DNA of 64,000 nucleotides from an uncultured Bacilli bacterium (GCA_934098435.1 CAKOOV010000003.1:1-64000); one strand, 5' to 3'; shown: positions 26,453 to 36,752, counted from the first letter of the stretch. The notes: generated by a model not told the origin, from the sequence alone. A program made the numbers and translations.

Positions 26453-27997
26453 ATGAAATTCAAAAATATTTTATTTACATTATTAGTGGCATTAGTAGCT
26501 GTTTTAGGAATAACAGTAAATGCCGAAACAACTGCCCCTGGTAGTTATACAGTTAGATTTAGAGACTTACATAGACTATCAGGAGGAGACTATTTTCCAG
26601 GAATGAATTATCATTTCTACTATAAAGTTAATTCTGATGGAAAAGTAATATATTGTATGCAAAGAAAAAACGACGTTGTAGACGGAGTAGAAACATACTA
26701 TTTAAACAAAGAACTAGAAGCTAAATATGCATATGTAATGGAGAATGGTTATCCAAATAAAAGTTTGACAGGCAATAACGATGAAGACTATTATATTACA
26801 GGTCTAGCTATTTGGTATCTAATCAATCCAAGCGATAGCATTTTCGCCAATTTTGACATAGCAAATGGTACATATCGTGGTCAAAGTAATACCGCAGTAC
26901 AATGGATAAATAAATTAGTATCAGGAGCAGCATCTTACTCTTATACTGATCCAACTTTAAAATTAAATGCCGAAAGCAATAAATTACATTTAACAGAAGA
27001 TGGAAAATATTATAGAAGTGATGCAATTACAATATCAGCATCAGGAACAACAGGATATTATAGTATTAAACCATCAAATGCTCCTGAAGGAACAACTATA
27101 GTTAATAAAGATGGAAGCAAATTTACTAAAGGATTAACTTTCTATGTACAAGTACCAGTAAAAAGTATCAATCAATTATCAACAGAGTTTTCAGTAGTAG
27201 TAAGTGGTTCAGGAACAATTAATAAAGCATATTTATATACACCAACTCATTCAAGATTCCAAACAACCGCTACTATATATCCAGAAACAAAATATGTTAA
27301 TGATTCAGTAAAATTAAATATTGAAAAAATATCAAAAGTAGTTATCAGTAAGCAAGATGCAACTACAGGCGAAGAGTTACCAGGTGCAAAACTTACAGTA
27401 AAAGACGAAAAAGGAAATGTTGTTGATTCTTGGACATCTACTGAAGAATCACATGTAATTGAAGGATTAAAACCTGGTAAATATACATTAACTGAAGAAA
27501 TGGCTCCAGAAGGTTATAAATTAAGTACTGAGACTGTTACTTTCGTTGTTAAAGAAGACGGAACAGTAGATGGAAAAGTAGTTATGTATAACTCACCTAA
27601 GAAGTCAGTATTAATTAGTAAAAAAGATTTTACTACTGGTGAAGAACTTCCAGGAGCAAAACTAGAACTTAGAAATGAGAAAGGTGAAATAGTTGAAGCT
27701 TGGGTTTCTACTAATGAACCACATGTTATCGAGGGACTTGAACCAGGAAAATATACATTAACCGAAGTTTTAGCACCAGAAGGATACGAATTATCTACAG
27801 AAACAGTAACATTTACAGTTAAAGAAGATGGTACAGTAGATGGAGATATAATTATGTATAATAAACCTGAAACTATCGAAGTTCCAAGTACAGGAACATT
27901 TAAAACAATTACAACATCCTTAATAGGTTTACTTATTATAGGACTAGGTTCTGCATTAATATACAGAAACTATAAAAAGAATAATGAGGAAATATAA
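26453..27997 (+). CDS. Cell-wall anchored SpaA-repeat protein with a TED-like head
   Basis: 514 aa. Signal peptide (1-24, ending VNAE), then a thioester-domain-like head with Cys68 (KVIYCMQRK) and ITGLAIWYLIN, two SpaA/Cna-B-type repeats (about 300-382 and 385-468, each GEELPGAKL...PGKYTLTE...APEGYxLSTETVTF), a sorting signal VPSTG, a hydrophobic helix and a basic tail. In true thioester domains the Cys bonds to Gln of a TQxAIW motif; here that is TGLAIW, so the bond may not form. The sortase gene overlaps the 3' end by 14 bases. Probably an adhesin attached to the wall. Confidence 0.88.
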   Translation: MKFKNILFTLLVALVAVLGITVNAETTAPGSYTVRFRDLHRLSGGDYFPGMNYHFYYKVNSDGKVIYCMQRKNDVVDGVETYYLNKELEAKYAYVMENGYPNKSLTGNNDEDYYITGLAIWYLINPSDSIFANFDIANGTYRGQSNTAVQWINKLVSGAASYSYTDPTLKLNAESNKLHLTEDGKYYRSDAITISASGTTGYYSIKPSNAPEGTTIVNKDGSKFTKGLTFYVQVPVKSINQLSTEFSVVVSGSGTINKAYLYTPTHSRFQTTATIYPETKYVNDSVKLNIEKISKVVISKQDATTGEELPGAKLTVKDEKGNVVDSWTSTEESHVIEGLKPGKYTLTEEMAPEGYKLSTETVTFVVKEDGTVDGKVVMYNSPKKSVLISKKDFTTGEELPGAKLELRNEKGEIVEAWVSTNEPHVIEGLEPGKYTLTEVLAPEGYELSTETVTFTVKEDGTVDGDIIMYNKPETIEVPSTGTFKTITTSLIGLLIIGLGSALIYRNYKKNNEEI

Positions 27998-28616
27998 TTT
28001 AAAATACCAGATTGCAGCGGGAGTAATACTAGTTATAAGTGGTACTCTCGTTTTGCTATCTGATTATATAAAAGATAAAAGGGATGTTGTATTTAGTGAA
28101 ATGAACTTAGCTTTATCAAATGTAGATACTACAGAAAGTCAAGCAACAACTACTACTGATGAAGAAGCTACAAATGAAAATCAAAAAGAAGAAAATAATG
28201 ATTACACTTATGAAGAATATTTAGGAATAATAGATATTCCAAAAATTAGTTTATATAAAGGATTTTATGACAAAACATCAAACCTAAATAATGTTAAATT
28301 CAATTTATATGTACTTCCAGAATCAAGCTATCCTGATGTTACAAATGGTAACCTTATAATAGCGGGACATTCTGGTAATTATAATAATAGTTATTTTGCC
28401 AATTTATATAAATTAGAAAAAGAAGATACAATTACTATACATTACAATAATAGCAAATACATATATAAAATAACAAATATATATAATGAAGAAAAAACAG
28501 GTAAAGTAAGAATATTTAGAAATAAAAATAAAACAACATTAACATTAATTACCTGTACCAAAGATGATGATACTCATCAAACAATCTATATAGCGGAGCT
28601 AATAGAAAAAGAATAA
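27984..28616 (+). CDS. Sortase (class D-like)
   Basis: 210 aa. One N-terminal membrane helix (about 8-27), an acidic linker (TTTDEEATNENQKEENN), then a sortase beta-barrel with the catalytic His129 (IAGHSG) and Cys191 (LITCTKDD). The usual catalytic Arg near position 199-200 is replaced by Gln (DTHQ). It probably anchors the preceding VPSTG protein to peptidoglycan; overlapping genes support this pairing. Confidence 0.9.
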   Translation: MRKYNLKYQIAAGVILVISGTLVLLSDYIKDKRDVVFSEMNLALSNVDTTESQATTTTDEEATNENQKEENNDYTYEEYLGIIDIPKISLYKGFYDKTSNLNNVKFNLYVLPESSYPDVTNGNLIIAGHSGNYNNSYFANLYKLEKEDTITIHYNNSKYIYKITNIYNEEKTGKVRIFRNKNKTTLTLITCTKDDDTHQTIYIAELIEKE

Positions 28617-28633
28617 TAAAGGGGGGTGAGAAA

Positions 28634-29947
28634 ATGACCTATTTAACAATACTTGAAAAGTTAAAAATATTACTTGATATATTACTAGATTATAAAATGA
28701 TTTTAATAGTTACTATATTACTTATAATACTTACATTATTATATCTAGTAAAAATATTAAATAAGAAAAAATATATACTATCAATGATATTATCATTTAT
28801 AGTAGTATTCAGTATCAGTATAATTAGTAATTATAAAATATTATCCACTACTTTTGATAACTTTACAACAATATTTTTTAGAGGAATCTATTTTCCATCA
28901 ATATATCTATATATAACTACATTAATATTGTTATTAGTAGTATTTATAATGAGCATACTAAGTATAAAATTACCAAAAACATATAAAGTAATTAATACCA
29001 CTGCATTTATTATAAATAATATATTCTTAGCCATAATACTAAATATCATAGCTAAGAATAAGATAGACATTTTCTCAGTAAACTCTCTATACACTAATAC
29101 TAATTTAGTAGTAGTATTAGAATTAAATATGAGTATGATAATAATTTGGTTATTATCGTTAATCGTAGTATATTTAACAAATATAATTTGCGATAGAATT
29201 ACTCTTAAGAAGAATGTTAAAGTACCTACTACTAATGAAATAGTAGTTAATAATATTCCTTTAGAGGATAATAAAAAGATAGAAAAACCAGTATTGGTTA
29301 AAGATAAAATTATAGTTACTTCTAGTACTAATACAAAAGAAAAAGAAAATAATGTTATAAAAGAATCTAAAGTAACATTTAATGATATATTAAATGGAAC
29401 AGTTAAAGCAATATATTATGATAATAATTCAAATAAAAATATCGAATATAATATAACAAATCCACAAGAAGAATATGAAAAGAAATATAAAGATAAAAAA
29501 TCAGAGAATATATCTTTCCAAGATGTTATAGATGAAAATAAAGTAAAACCTACTATTAAACCCAATAAAGTTATAATAGAAGAACCTAAAGTAACAGTAG
29601 AAGAAATAACTAAGAGAGAAAAAGCTAAAAATATTAAAGAAAGATTATCAAATAATACTATATCATTAGATAGTTTAGTAGAACCATCTGAATTAGTAGA
29701 AGAACCTATATCAATAGTAGATACAGAAAAAGAAGATAATACTTTAATAGAAGAAACACATACTAGTAAGTCTACATATACTTTAGAGGACTATAAAAAG
29801 ATGATTACTATGTTAAAAGAATTAAAACAATTTACTAATAGTCCAAATATTAGTATTGATGATGCTATTAATATAAGTTTAATAAATAATTATAACATTG
29901 ATGATTGTATAAAATTAAAAGAAATGCTAGAAGGAAATTTAAATTAA
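28634..29947 (+). CDS. Membrane protein with long charged tail, unknown function
   Basis: 437 aa behind GGGGGGTGAG. The first 185 residues hold about six hydrophobic segments. After the last helix (about 180) the rest is hydrophilic, rich in Lys/Glu/Thr and predicted to be extended or helical (KVPTTNEIVVNN, EEPKVTVEEITKREKAKNIKERL). It lies 17 bases after the sortase gene in the same direction, so it may act in the same surface operon. No family recognised. Confidence 0.65.
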   Translation: MTYLTILEKLKILLDILLDYKMILIVTILLIILTLLYLVKILNKKKYILSMILSFIVVFSISIISNYKILSTTFDNFTTIFFRGIYFPSIYLYITTLILLLVVFIMSILSIKLPKTYKVINTTAFIINNIFLAIILNIIAKNKIDIFSVNSLYTNTNLVVVLELNMSMIIIWLLSLIVVYLTNIICDRITLKKNVKVPTTNEIVVNNIPLEDNKKIEKPVLVKDKIIVTSSTNTKEKENNVIKESKVTFNDILNGTVKAIYYDNNSNKNIEYNITNPQEEYEKKYKDKKSENISFQDVIDENKVKPTIKPNKVIIEEPKVTVEEITKREKAKNIKERLSNNTISLDSLVEPSELVEEPISIVDTEKEDNTLIEETHTSKSTYTLEDYKKMITMLKELKQFTNSPNISIDDAINISLINNYNIDDCIKLKEMLEGNLN

Positions 29948-29953
29948 AATATT

Positions 29954-30032
29954 CCTCTCACACTTTGTTGTGAGAGGCTTTTTAAAGCCTAAGTCTTCAA
30001 AAAGAATTTTAGAGATTATAAGCTCTAAAATT
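29954..30032 (+). repeat. Conserved-loop hairpin cluster, site 2
   Basis: Three hairpins in a row: CCTCTCACA/TGTGAGAGG (29954-29977); CTTTTTAAA, loop GCCTAAGTC, TTCAAAAAG (29978-30004, one mismatch); AATTTTAGAG/CTCTAAAATT (30005-30032). Only the middle loop keeps the family consensus. Confidence 0.7.
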
Positions 30033-30142
30033 TAATGAAACTAACTTGTAAAAAACTAACTTTTATGATATTATTTTTATATAGGATAAAGAAAAAATAT
30101 AAATATTAGTAATTTTTCATAATCTTTTTTGGTGGTGAAAAA

Positions 30143-31744
30143 ATGAATAAAAAGAAAATATTAATTATATCAGTACTTGTAATTATTGTATTATTAGGTA
30201 TTTATTTACTTTATAATACTTTTGCTATTAATAATACAGCTAGCACTAATAATACTTATACAATAAATTTATCTGATAGCAATAACACTATTGATGTGCC
30301 TAGTAAAAGTAGCAAAATAGTATATTATAAAATCAATAACACCAACGATGGTATAATTAAATATGGTATTGATTATAAAAGTAGTAACATTATTGTTAAA
30401 GCATATGAAGATTCTAAAGATCCTGAGACTGGACTTATATCCAGTAAGGATAATAAATTTGTTAAACTAAAACTAATAAATAATAGTACTAGTAATGATA
30501 CAGTTACTTTAAATACAGTATTTGGTTATGAAAACGGTGGTAATTTAATTGTACCATCAGGAAATACGTTAGTTACCCAAAAAATTAAAAAAGCAAATAT
30601 TATGAAAAGTGCTGAATCTAATCCAAGTGCCACCACTAAATTTCTAAATACAAGTATAGTAAGAAATACTATAGAATCTATTACTATGACTAACGATAAT
30701 ATAGTTCCTACTACTGCAATAGGCAGTTTTGATATATCCAATAATAATGATGGTAGTATAATGATGTGGTATACTGATACAAACAGTAATGATTTGTATG
30801 AAGTATATATTGGTAGTGAAAGTGGAATTACAACATTTCCTGATGATAGTAAATACTTATTTTCTTATCTTAGTAATGTTACTTCTATTAATTTAAACTT
30901 TACTGATACAACTAACACTAATGATATGACATACATGTTTTATCAAGATACCAATTTAAAAACAGTAGATTTAAGCAGTCTTAAAACACCAAATTTATTA
31001 TATTTTGTTAGTATGTTTGAAGGCTGTAGTTCACTTACAAGCTTAGATTTATCCAGTTTTGATACTAGTAGAATAACTAATTTTGCCAATCTATTTAAAA
31101 ATTGTACTAATTTAAAAGAAATAAACTTAAGTAGTTTTAATACTAGTAGTGCTTTAATGTTTGCTAACATGTTTATGAATTGTCAAAATTTACAGAGTCT
31201 AAACTTAAAAAAGTTTAACACAAACAATGTGACAAGTATGCTGAATATGTTTTATGGCTGTAGTTCACTTAAATCATTAAATTTAAGTAATTTTGATACA
31301 TCAAATGTAACTACTATGTCAAATATGTTTTATAAATGTTCCTCACTTACAACATTAGATTTAAGTAGATTTAATACTAGTAAAGTAACTGATATGGGAG
31401 ATATGTTCAATGCATGTAGCGCACTTGTAAATATTAATTTAAGTAGTTTTAATACCTCAAATGTAACCACTATGTCAAATATGTTTTATAAATGTTCATC
31501 GCTTACAACATTAGATTTAAGTAGTTTTAATACTAGTAAAGTAACTAATATGTATAGAACATTTATGCTTTGCGCAGAACTAAATACAATATATGTTTCT
31601 GATTTGTGGAATACAAGTAAAGTAACTAACTCTACTCAAATGTTTCAAGGAAGTACAAAATTAAAGGGTAGCATTTCCTATGATTGGAGTAAAACTGATG
31701 TTAGTATGGCTAATTATACTAATGGCTATTTAACTAAAAAATAA
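30143..31744 (+). CDS. BspA-like DUF285 repeat surface protein
   Basis: 533 aa. An N-terminal basic stretch and one membrane helix (about 3-24) serve as a signal anchor. A Ser/Thr/Asn-rich region follows, then from about residue 270 at least eight DUF285/BspA-type leucine-rich repeats of about 23-24 residues (LDLSSFNTSKVTDMGDMFNACSAL-like). There is no C-terminal anchor. Such proteins face the outside and bind host or matrix ligands in other gut bacteria. The SD is GGTGGTG. Repeated DNA units at 31040-31560 could recombine. Confidence 0.9.
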   Translation: MNKKKILIISVLVIIVLLGIYLLYNTFAINNTASTNNTYTINLSDSNNTIDVPSKSSKIVYYKINNTNDGIIKYGIDYKSSNIIVKAYEDSKDPETGLISSKDNKFVKLKLINNSTSNDTVTLNTVFGYENGGNLIVPSGNTLVTQKIKKANIMKSAESNPSATTKFLNTSIVRNTIESITMTNDNIVPTTAIGSFDISNNNDGSIMMWYTDTNSNDLYEVYIGSESGITTFPDDSKYLFSYLSNVTSINLNFTDTTNTNDMTYMFYQDTNLKTVDLSSLKTPNLLYFVSMFEGCSSLTSLDLSSFDTSRITNFANLFKNCTNLKEINLSSFNTSSALMFANMFMNCQNLQSLNLKKFNTNNVTSMLNMFYGCSSLKSLNLSNFDTSNVTTMSNMFYKCSSLTTLDLSRFNTSKVTDMGDMFNACSALVNINLSSFNTSNVTTMSNMFYKCSSLTTLDLSSFNTSKVTNMYRTFMLCAELNTIYVSDLWNTSKVTNSTQMFQGSTKLKGSISYDWSKTDVSMANYTNGYLTKK

Positions 31745-31749
31745 TATTT

Positions 31750-31778
31750 AAAGAAGATTGAATACTCTTCTTTTTTTC
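31750..31778 (+). terminator. Terminator after the repeat protein
   Basis: AAAGAAGA/TCTTCTTT (31750-31773) followed by a T-run. Confidence 0.75.
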
Positions 31779-31869
31779 TTTAATAAATGTAAATAAAAAT
31801 GACAAGTATCTTGATTGAAACTAGCATTTATAGTATAATTAATATGAATTAAGTAGAAAGAGTGATATT

Positions 31870-33777
31870 ATGGCAGCAAAATATGATGAAAGCTCAATAA
31901 AAATACTAGAAGGTTTAGAAGCAGTAAGAAAAAGACCAGGTATGTATATTGGATCTACTGATAAAAGAGGATTGCACCATTTAGTATGGGAGATAGTAGA
32001 CAATTCAATAGATGAAGCATTAAATGGTTATGGTAACCATTTAAAAATAGTATTACATAAAGATGGATCAGTAAGTGTAACCGATAAAGGAAGAGGATTA
32101 CCAGTAGGTATGCATTCATCTGGAAAATCAACTCCCGAAGTAATATATACAGTACTTCATGCTGGTGGTAAATTTACTGAAGGCGGCTATAAAGTATCTG
32201 GAGGACTTCATGGAGTCGGAGGATCAGTAGTAAACGCTTTAAGTAGTGTTATGGAAGTAGTAACCAGAAGAGATGGGGGAGAATACTATATCAAATTTGA
32301 AAATGGTGGCAAAGTAGTAGTACCATTAAAAAAAGTAGGAACAACAAACAGAACTGGAACAACAGTAAAATTCAAACCAGATCCAGCTATCTTTCCTGTA
32401 ACAACATTTAGTTTTTCTACAATATGTGAAAGAATGCAAGAAAGTGCTTTTCTTATTAGTGGACTTACAATAGAAGTAGTAGATGAAATAGAAGGAAGAA
32501 GTGAAAAGTTCTTATATGAAAATGGTTTAGAAGCCTTCTGTGAATATCTAAATGAAGGAAAAAACACTCTACATAAACCACTATGTTTTACTTCTAGTAA
32601 AGACAAAATAAACGTTTCAGTAGCCATGCAGTATACCGATGGATATTCAGAAAACATTGTATCATTTGTTAATGATGTAAAAACAAGTGATGGTGGTACT
32701 CATGAAGTAGGTTTTAAAACAGCTATTACAAAAGTATTAAATGATTATGCAAAAGCAAATGGATATCTAAAAGGAAAAGATAAAAGTTTTGATGGTTCTG
32801 ATGTAAGAGAAGGATTAACCGCTATTATATCTGTTCAAATTCCTGAAGATCTATTACAATTTGAAGGACAAACCAAAGCCAAATTAGGAACACCAGTAGC
32901 AAGAACAATAGTAGAAGCAATAACATCAGAAAAATTAAAATATTTTCTAGAAGAAAACAAAGCAGTAGCTACTGGAATAATAAATAAGGCATTAAAAGGT
33001 AAAGAAGCAAGAGAAGCTGCAAGACGTGCTAGAGAAGAAACAAGAAAAGGAAAAGATACCAAAAAAACAGAAAGACTATTATCCGGTAAATTAACTCCAG
33101 CTCAAAGTAGAAAAGCAAGCGAAAAAGAACTCTTTATCGTAGAAGGAGATTCAGCAGGTGGCTCTGCTAAACAAGGAAGAGATAGAAAAACACAAGCTAT
33201 CTTGCCACTCCGCGGTAAAGTATTAAACACTGAGAAAACAAGAATGGAAGAAATATTCAAAAACGAAGAAATAAATACTCTAATATATACTATTGGAGCA
33301 GGTGTCGGAGCAGATTTTAATGTCAAAGATATAAACTATGGCAAAGTAGTAATTATGACCGATGCTGATGATGATGGAGCTCATATCCAGTGCTTACTTC
33401 TTACATTCTTCTATAGATATATGCGACCTTTAATAGAAGATGGACATCTATATATAGCCATGCCTCCATTATATAAGGTAAGTCATGGTAGTAAACATGT
33501 ATATGCTTGGACTAATGAAGAATTAAAAGATGAAACAAAAGGAAAAACAAACTATAGAGTTCAAAGATATAAAGGACTAGGTGAAATGAATGCTAGTCAA
33601 CTTTGGGAAACAACTATGAATCCAGAAGAGAGAAAACTAATCAAAGTAAATATAACAGATGCCGCTTTAGCAGAAAAAAGAGTATCCGTATTAATGGGAG
33701 ATTCAGTATCTCCAAGAAAAACATGGATAGAAGAAAATGTCGTTTTCTCATTAGAAGATGATTACAAAATAGCTTAA
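31870..33777 (+). CDS. parE: DNA topoisomerase IV subunit B
   Basis: 635 aa GHKL ATPase and TOPRIM subunit. It shows KRPGMYIGSTD, EIVDNSIDEAL, DKGRGLPVGMHSSGK, TVLHAGGKF, the TOPRIM EGDSAGGSAKQGRDR and DADDDGAHIQ. The M-H-xx-G-K-x-T-P-E-V form and GAHIQ fit ParE better than GyrB. It unlinks daughter chromosomes together with ParC. parC is not next to it; 147 bases later cdsA begins, which is unusual because the two are adjacent in most Firmicutes. Confidence 0.9.
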   Translation: MAAKYDESSIKILEGLEAVRKRPGMYIGSTDKRGLHHLVWEIVDNSIDEALNGYGNHLKIVLHKDGSVSVTDKGRGLPVGMHSSGKSTPEVIYTVLHAGGKFTEGGYKVSGGLHGVGGSVVNALSSVMEVVTRRDGGEYYIKFENGGKVVVPLKKVGTTNRTGTTVKFKPDPAIFPVTTFSFSTICERMQESAFLISGLTIEVVDEIEGRSEKFLYENGLEAFCEYLNEGKNTLHKPLCFTSSKDKINVSVAMQYTDGYSENIVSFVNDVKTSDGGTHEVGFKTAITKVLNDYAKANGYLKGKDKSFDGSDVREGLTAIISVQIPEDLLQFEGQTKAKLGTPVARTIVEAITSEKLKYFLEENKAVATGIINKALKGKEAREAARRAREETRKGKDTKKTERLLSGKLTPAQSRKASEKELFIVEGDSAGGSAKQGRDRKTQAILPLRGKVLNTEKTRMEEIFKNEEINTLIYTIGAGVGADFNVKDINYGKVVIMTDADDDGAHIQCLLLTFFYRYMRPLIEDGHLYIAMPPLYKVSHGSKHVYAWTNEELKDETKGKTNYRVQRYKGLGEMNASQLWETTMNPEERKLIKVNITDAALAEKRVSVLMGDSVSPRKTWIEENVVFSLEDDYKIA

Positions 33778-33924
33778 AGTTCTATAAAATAAATGATAAC
33801 TATTTTAGCAAATGATAACAATGTTATAGGAATAACAAAATTAAATAATCAAAAATTAATTGGTTGTGCAAATAGATAAGTATTGTATGACTAAAGAAAT
33901 AGAAAAATAACTTAAGGAGGAAAT

Positions 33925-34704
33925 ATGAAAAAAAGAATTCTGGGAGGAGCTATAGTTCTAATAGTTCTAATAACATCTATCCTTTTAGGAGATATCCCTT
34001 TTGCTATAACAATATCACTAGTGGCATTATTAGGATTAAAAGAACTTATAGATATAAAATATAAAAATAAAGATATCAAAGCAATAAAAATATTATCATC
34101 AATTTCTATGTTATTAATATTACTAAATAATACATTGTATACTCTAGATATAAAAGTATTAATATACCTACCAATATTAATATTAATACTACCAGTAGTA
34201 TTTTATAATAATAAAGAAAAGTATAATATAAATGATGCCTTTTATTTCTTAGGAATAACATACTTTTTATCATTTGCCTTTAGTAATATAATTACTATGC
34301 GAGAGTTAAGTATTCATAAGTGTATATATATATTTATAATATCTTTTATTACAGATACGTATGCTTATATAGGTGGTATGTTAATAGGAAGAAAACATTT
34401 TACCACTATATCACCTAAAAAAACAATCGAAGGTTCTTTAATAGGAGCCTTAACAGGTTCATTTATTGGAAGTATGTATTATATAATGTTTATAAATGAC
34501 CTATCTATTATAAAGATAATTATATTAAGTATAATATTAACTATTCTTAGTGAATTAGGAGATTTAGTCTTTAGTAGTATAAAAAGATATTTCGGTAAGA
34601 AAGATTATTCAAATCTAATACCAGGTCATGGTGGAATATTAGATAGATTCGATAGTGTAATATTCGTAAGTTTAGGTATGGCACTATTACTTAGTATTTT
34701 ATAA
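33925..34704 (+). CDS. cdsA: Phosphatidate cytidylyltransferase
   Basis: 259 aa, about seven membrane helices. The CDP-diglyceride synthase signature is seen near the C-terminus (SNLIPGHGGILDRFDSVIF), preceded by KTIEGSLIGAL. It makes CDP-diacylglycerol from CTP and phosphatidic acid for phospholipid synthesis. SD AAGGAGG. It is followed 14 bases later by rseP; the frequent intervening dxr gene is missing. Confidence 0.95.
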   Translation: MKKRILGGAIVLIVLITSILLGDIPFAITISLVALLGLKELIDIKYKNKDIKAIKILSSISMLLILLNNTLYTLDIKVLIYLPILILILPVVFYNNKEKYNINDAFYFLGITYFLSFAFSNIITMRELSIHKCIYIFIISFITDTYAYIGGMLIGRKHFTTISPKKTIEGSLIGALTGSFIGSMYYIMFINDLSIIKIIILSIILTILSELGDLVFSSIKRYFGKKDYSNLIPGHGGILDRFDSVIFVSLGMALLLSIL

Positions 34705-34718
34705 GGAGGAAAAAAATA

Positions 34719-35759
34719 ATGGGAATAATATGGTTTATAGTAATTTTAGGGGGAATAGTATTAGTACATGAATTTGGACATTTTATCTTTTCAAAAATGT
34801 TCGGAGTATATGTATATGAATTTTCAATAGGAATGGGACCAAAACTACTTCACTATAAAAAGAAAGGTGGCGAAACAGAATATTGCCTAAGACTAATTCC
34901 AATAGGAGGTTTCGTATCTTTAGCAGGTGAAGATGCCGATGATAACAGCAAAATACCAAAAGAAAGAATGCTGTATAGCAAACCAGTATGGCAAAGATTT
35001 CTTATTATGATTGCAGGAGCAATGAATAACTTTATAGCAGCTTTTGTATTATTATTTCTAATAGGTCTAATATGGGGAAGTGTATCAACTAAACCTATCG
35101 TAGCCAATGTAAATCCAGAATATCCAGCTTTTGCCGCTGGTATAGAAAAAGGTGATACCATTCTAAAAATAGATAATCACAAAATATCAAGTTGGAGTGA
35201 AGTACAACTATATATAGGAATAAGTGAAGGAAAAGAAATGACATTCACCTTAAAAGATACTAATAATAAAATAAGAGAAGTAAAAGTAACTCCAGAGACC
35301 ATTACTAATGAAGAAGAAAATAAAAGTTACGTAGTAGGTATAAGCTTAGATAATACCGTAAAACATGGCTTTACAAATGCTTTATCTTATGCTGGAAATA
35401 CTACCATAGGATTATATAAATTAATGCTAACCACATTAAAACAACTATTTGTAGGAGGAGTATCGGTAAAAGACTTATCAGGACCAGTAGGTATCTATAC
35501 CGTAGTGGACTCTCAAGCAAAACAAGGAATTCAAAGTATAATATATCTAACAGCTTATTTATCAATGAATGTAGGAGTAATAAATCTATTACCATTCCCA
35601 GCCTTTGATGGAGGAAGAGTATTATTCCTAATAATAGAAAAAATAAGAAGAAAACCAATAAAAAGAGAAGTAGAAGGAATGGTAAATACTATCGGATTTG
35701 GTCTATTAATGCTTCTAATGATATATGTAACATTTAATGATATATTAAGATTATTCTAA
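34719..35759 (+). CDS. rseP: RIP site-2 zinc metalloprotease RseP/RasP
   Basis: 346 aa. HEFGHF in the first membrane helix (residues 16-21) and NLLPFPAFDGGRV in the third supply the zinc ligands (His, His, Asp). A single PDZ domain lies between (about 125-200, AAGIEKGDTILKIDN). It cleaves membrane-embedded substrates such as anti-sigma factors. Downstream of cdsA with SD AAGGAGG; its terminator overlaps the stop. Confidence 0.95.
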   Translation: MGIIWFIVILGGIVLVHEFGHFIFSKMFGVYVYEFSIGMGPKLLHYKKKGGETEYCLRLIPIGGFVSLAGEDADDNSKIPKERMLYSKPVWQRFLIMIAGAMNNFIAAFVLLFLIGLIWGSVSTKPIVANVNPEYPAFAAGIEKGDTILKIDNHKISSWSEVQLYIGISEGKEMTFTLKDTNNKIREVKVTPETITNEEENKSYVVGISLDNTVKHGFTNALSYAGNTTIGLYKLMLTTLKQLFVGGVSVKDLSGPVGIYTVVDSQAKQGIQSIIYLTAYLSMNVGVINLLPFPAFDGGRVLFLIIEKIRRKPIKREVEGMVNTIGFGLLMLLMIYVTFNDILRLF

Positions 35760-35785
35760 AGAACTACTAAAGTTCTTTTTCTTTT
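35758..35785 (+). terminator. Terminator after rseP
   Basis: AAAGAACT/AGTTCTTT (35758-35778), 5-base loop, T-run. Confidence 0.85.
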
Positions 35786-35793
35786 ATATATAT

Positions 35794-35815
35794 AAAAAAG
35801 TACCAGATGGTACTT
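35794..35815 (-). terminator. Terminator of the minus-strand radical SAM gene
   Basis: AAGTACCA-GA-TGGTACTT (35798-35815) with an A-run on its left, which is a T-run on the minus strand. Confidence 0.8.
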
Positions 35816-35819
35816 AATA

Positions 35820-36752
35820 TTAACTATTAAAATATTTACCCTGATAAGTATTCCTTCTTACCATTTCTTTATCAATGTCATTTAGAACACAAAATTTCTT
35901 AACAAGCCATCTAGGTTCTACTAAAGTATTAATATCTGGATCTGCAGTAATTCTATGAATTACTATTTTTTCATCTAAAAGTTCTAACTGCTTAATAACA
36001 ATATCAATATACTCATCTTTAGTTAAAATATGAAACTTATCTTTATTATATAAATTCTCTAAAGGAGTATCTTTAATAATATTAAGCATATGAATCTTAA
36101 TACCTTGAATATCAAGTTTATTAAGATGTCTTACAGTATTCAACATATCATCTTCATCCTCGTAAGGAAGTCCATTAATAATATGTACTACTACATTAAT
36201 ATTTCTATCCCTAAGTTTTTTAACCATATCATCAAATTCTTTTAGAGTATGTCCTCTATTAATAAGAATAGAAGTCTCTTTCTTAGTAGTTTGAAGTCCT
36301 AGTTCAATAGTTAAAAAAGTTCTTTTAGACAACTCTTCTAAGTAATCTAAAACATCATCACTAATAGCATCACATCTAGTAGCAATATCAAGACCAATAA
36401 CATTATCTATACCCAAAACACTCTCATATTTTTCCCTTAATACATTAATAGGAGCATAAGTATTAGTTCTGGCTTGAAAATAAGCAATATACTTAGCATT
36501 AGGCCATTTTTTAGCAAGTACATCTTTAACATCATTAAACTGATCTACTAAACTCTTACTAGGATTACCACCAAATTCACCAGCTCCACTTTTAGAGCAG
36601 TATATACATCCACCATATCCTTTTGTACCATCAATATTAGGACAAGTAAAACCAGCATTCAAACTAATCTTACATACCTTAGAATTAAATTTACATCTTA
36701 AGTAATAATTAAGCGTATGATATCTTTTATTATCTAAAGTATATTTAAACAT
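35820..36752 (-). CDS. TIGR01212-family radical SAM protein
   Basis: 310 aa from the ATG at 36752, placed by GGGTGA on the minus strand. It begins with the family's YTLDNKRYHTLNYYLR and has the cluster-binding Cys arrangement CPNIDGTKGYGGCIYC, with an extra spacing before the CxxC, plus YFQARTNTYAPI and GLQT. It is YtqA-like; relatives have no firmly assigned reaction. A single-gene unit with its own terminator, convergent with rseP. Confidence 0.92.
   Translation of the reverse strand: MFKYTLDNKRYHTLNYYLRCKFNSKVCKISLNAGFTCPNIDGTKGYGGCIYCSKSGAGEFGGNPSKSLVDQFNDVKDVLAKKWPNAKYIAYFQARTNTYAPINVLREKYESVLGIDNVIGLDIATRCDAISDDVLDYLEELSKRTFLTIELGLQTTKKETSILINRGHTLKEFDDMVKKLRDRNINVVVHIINGLPYEDEDDMLNTVRHLNKLDIQGIKIHMLNIIKDTPLENLYNKDKFHILTKDEYIDIVIKQLELLDEKIVIHRITADPDINTLVEPRWLVKKFCVLNDIDKEMVRRNTYQGKYFNS

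Noticed and set aside
33796..33882. 28-codon ORF between parE and cdsA
   Set aside because: No SD, no conserved feature; probably non-coding.
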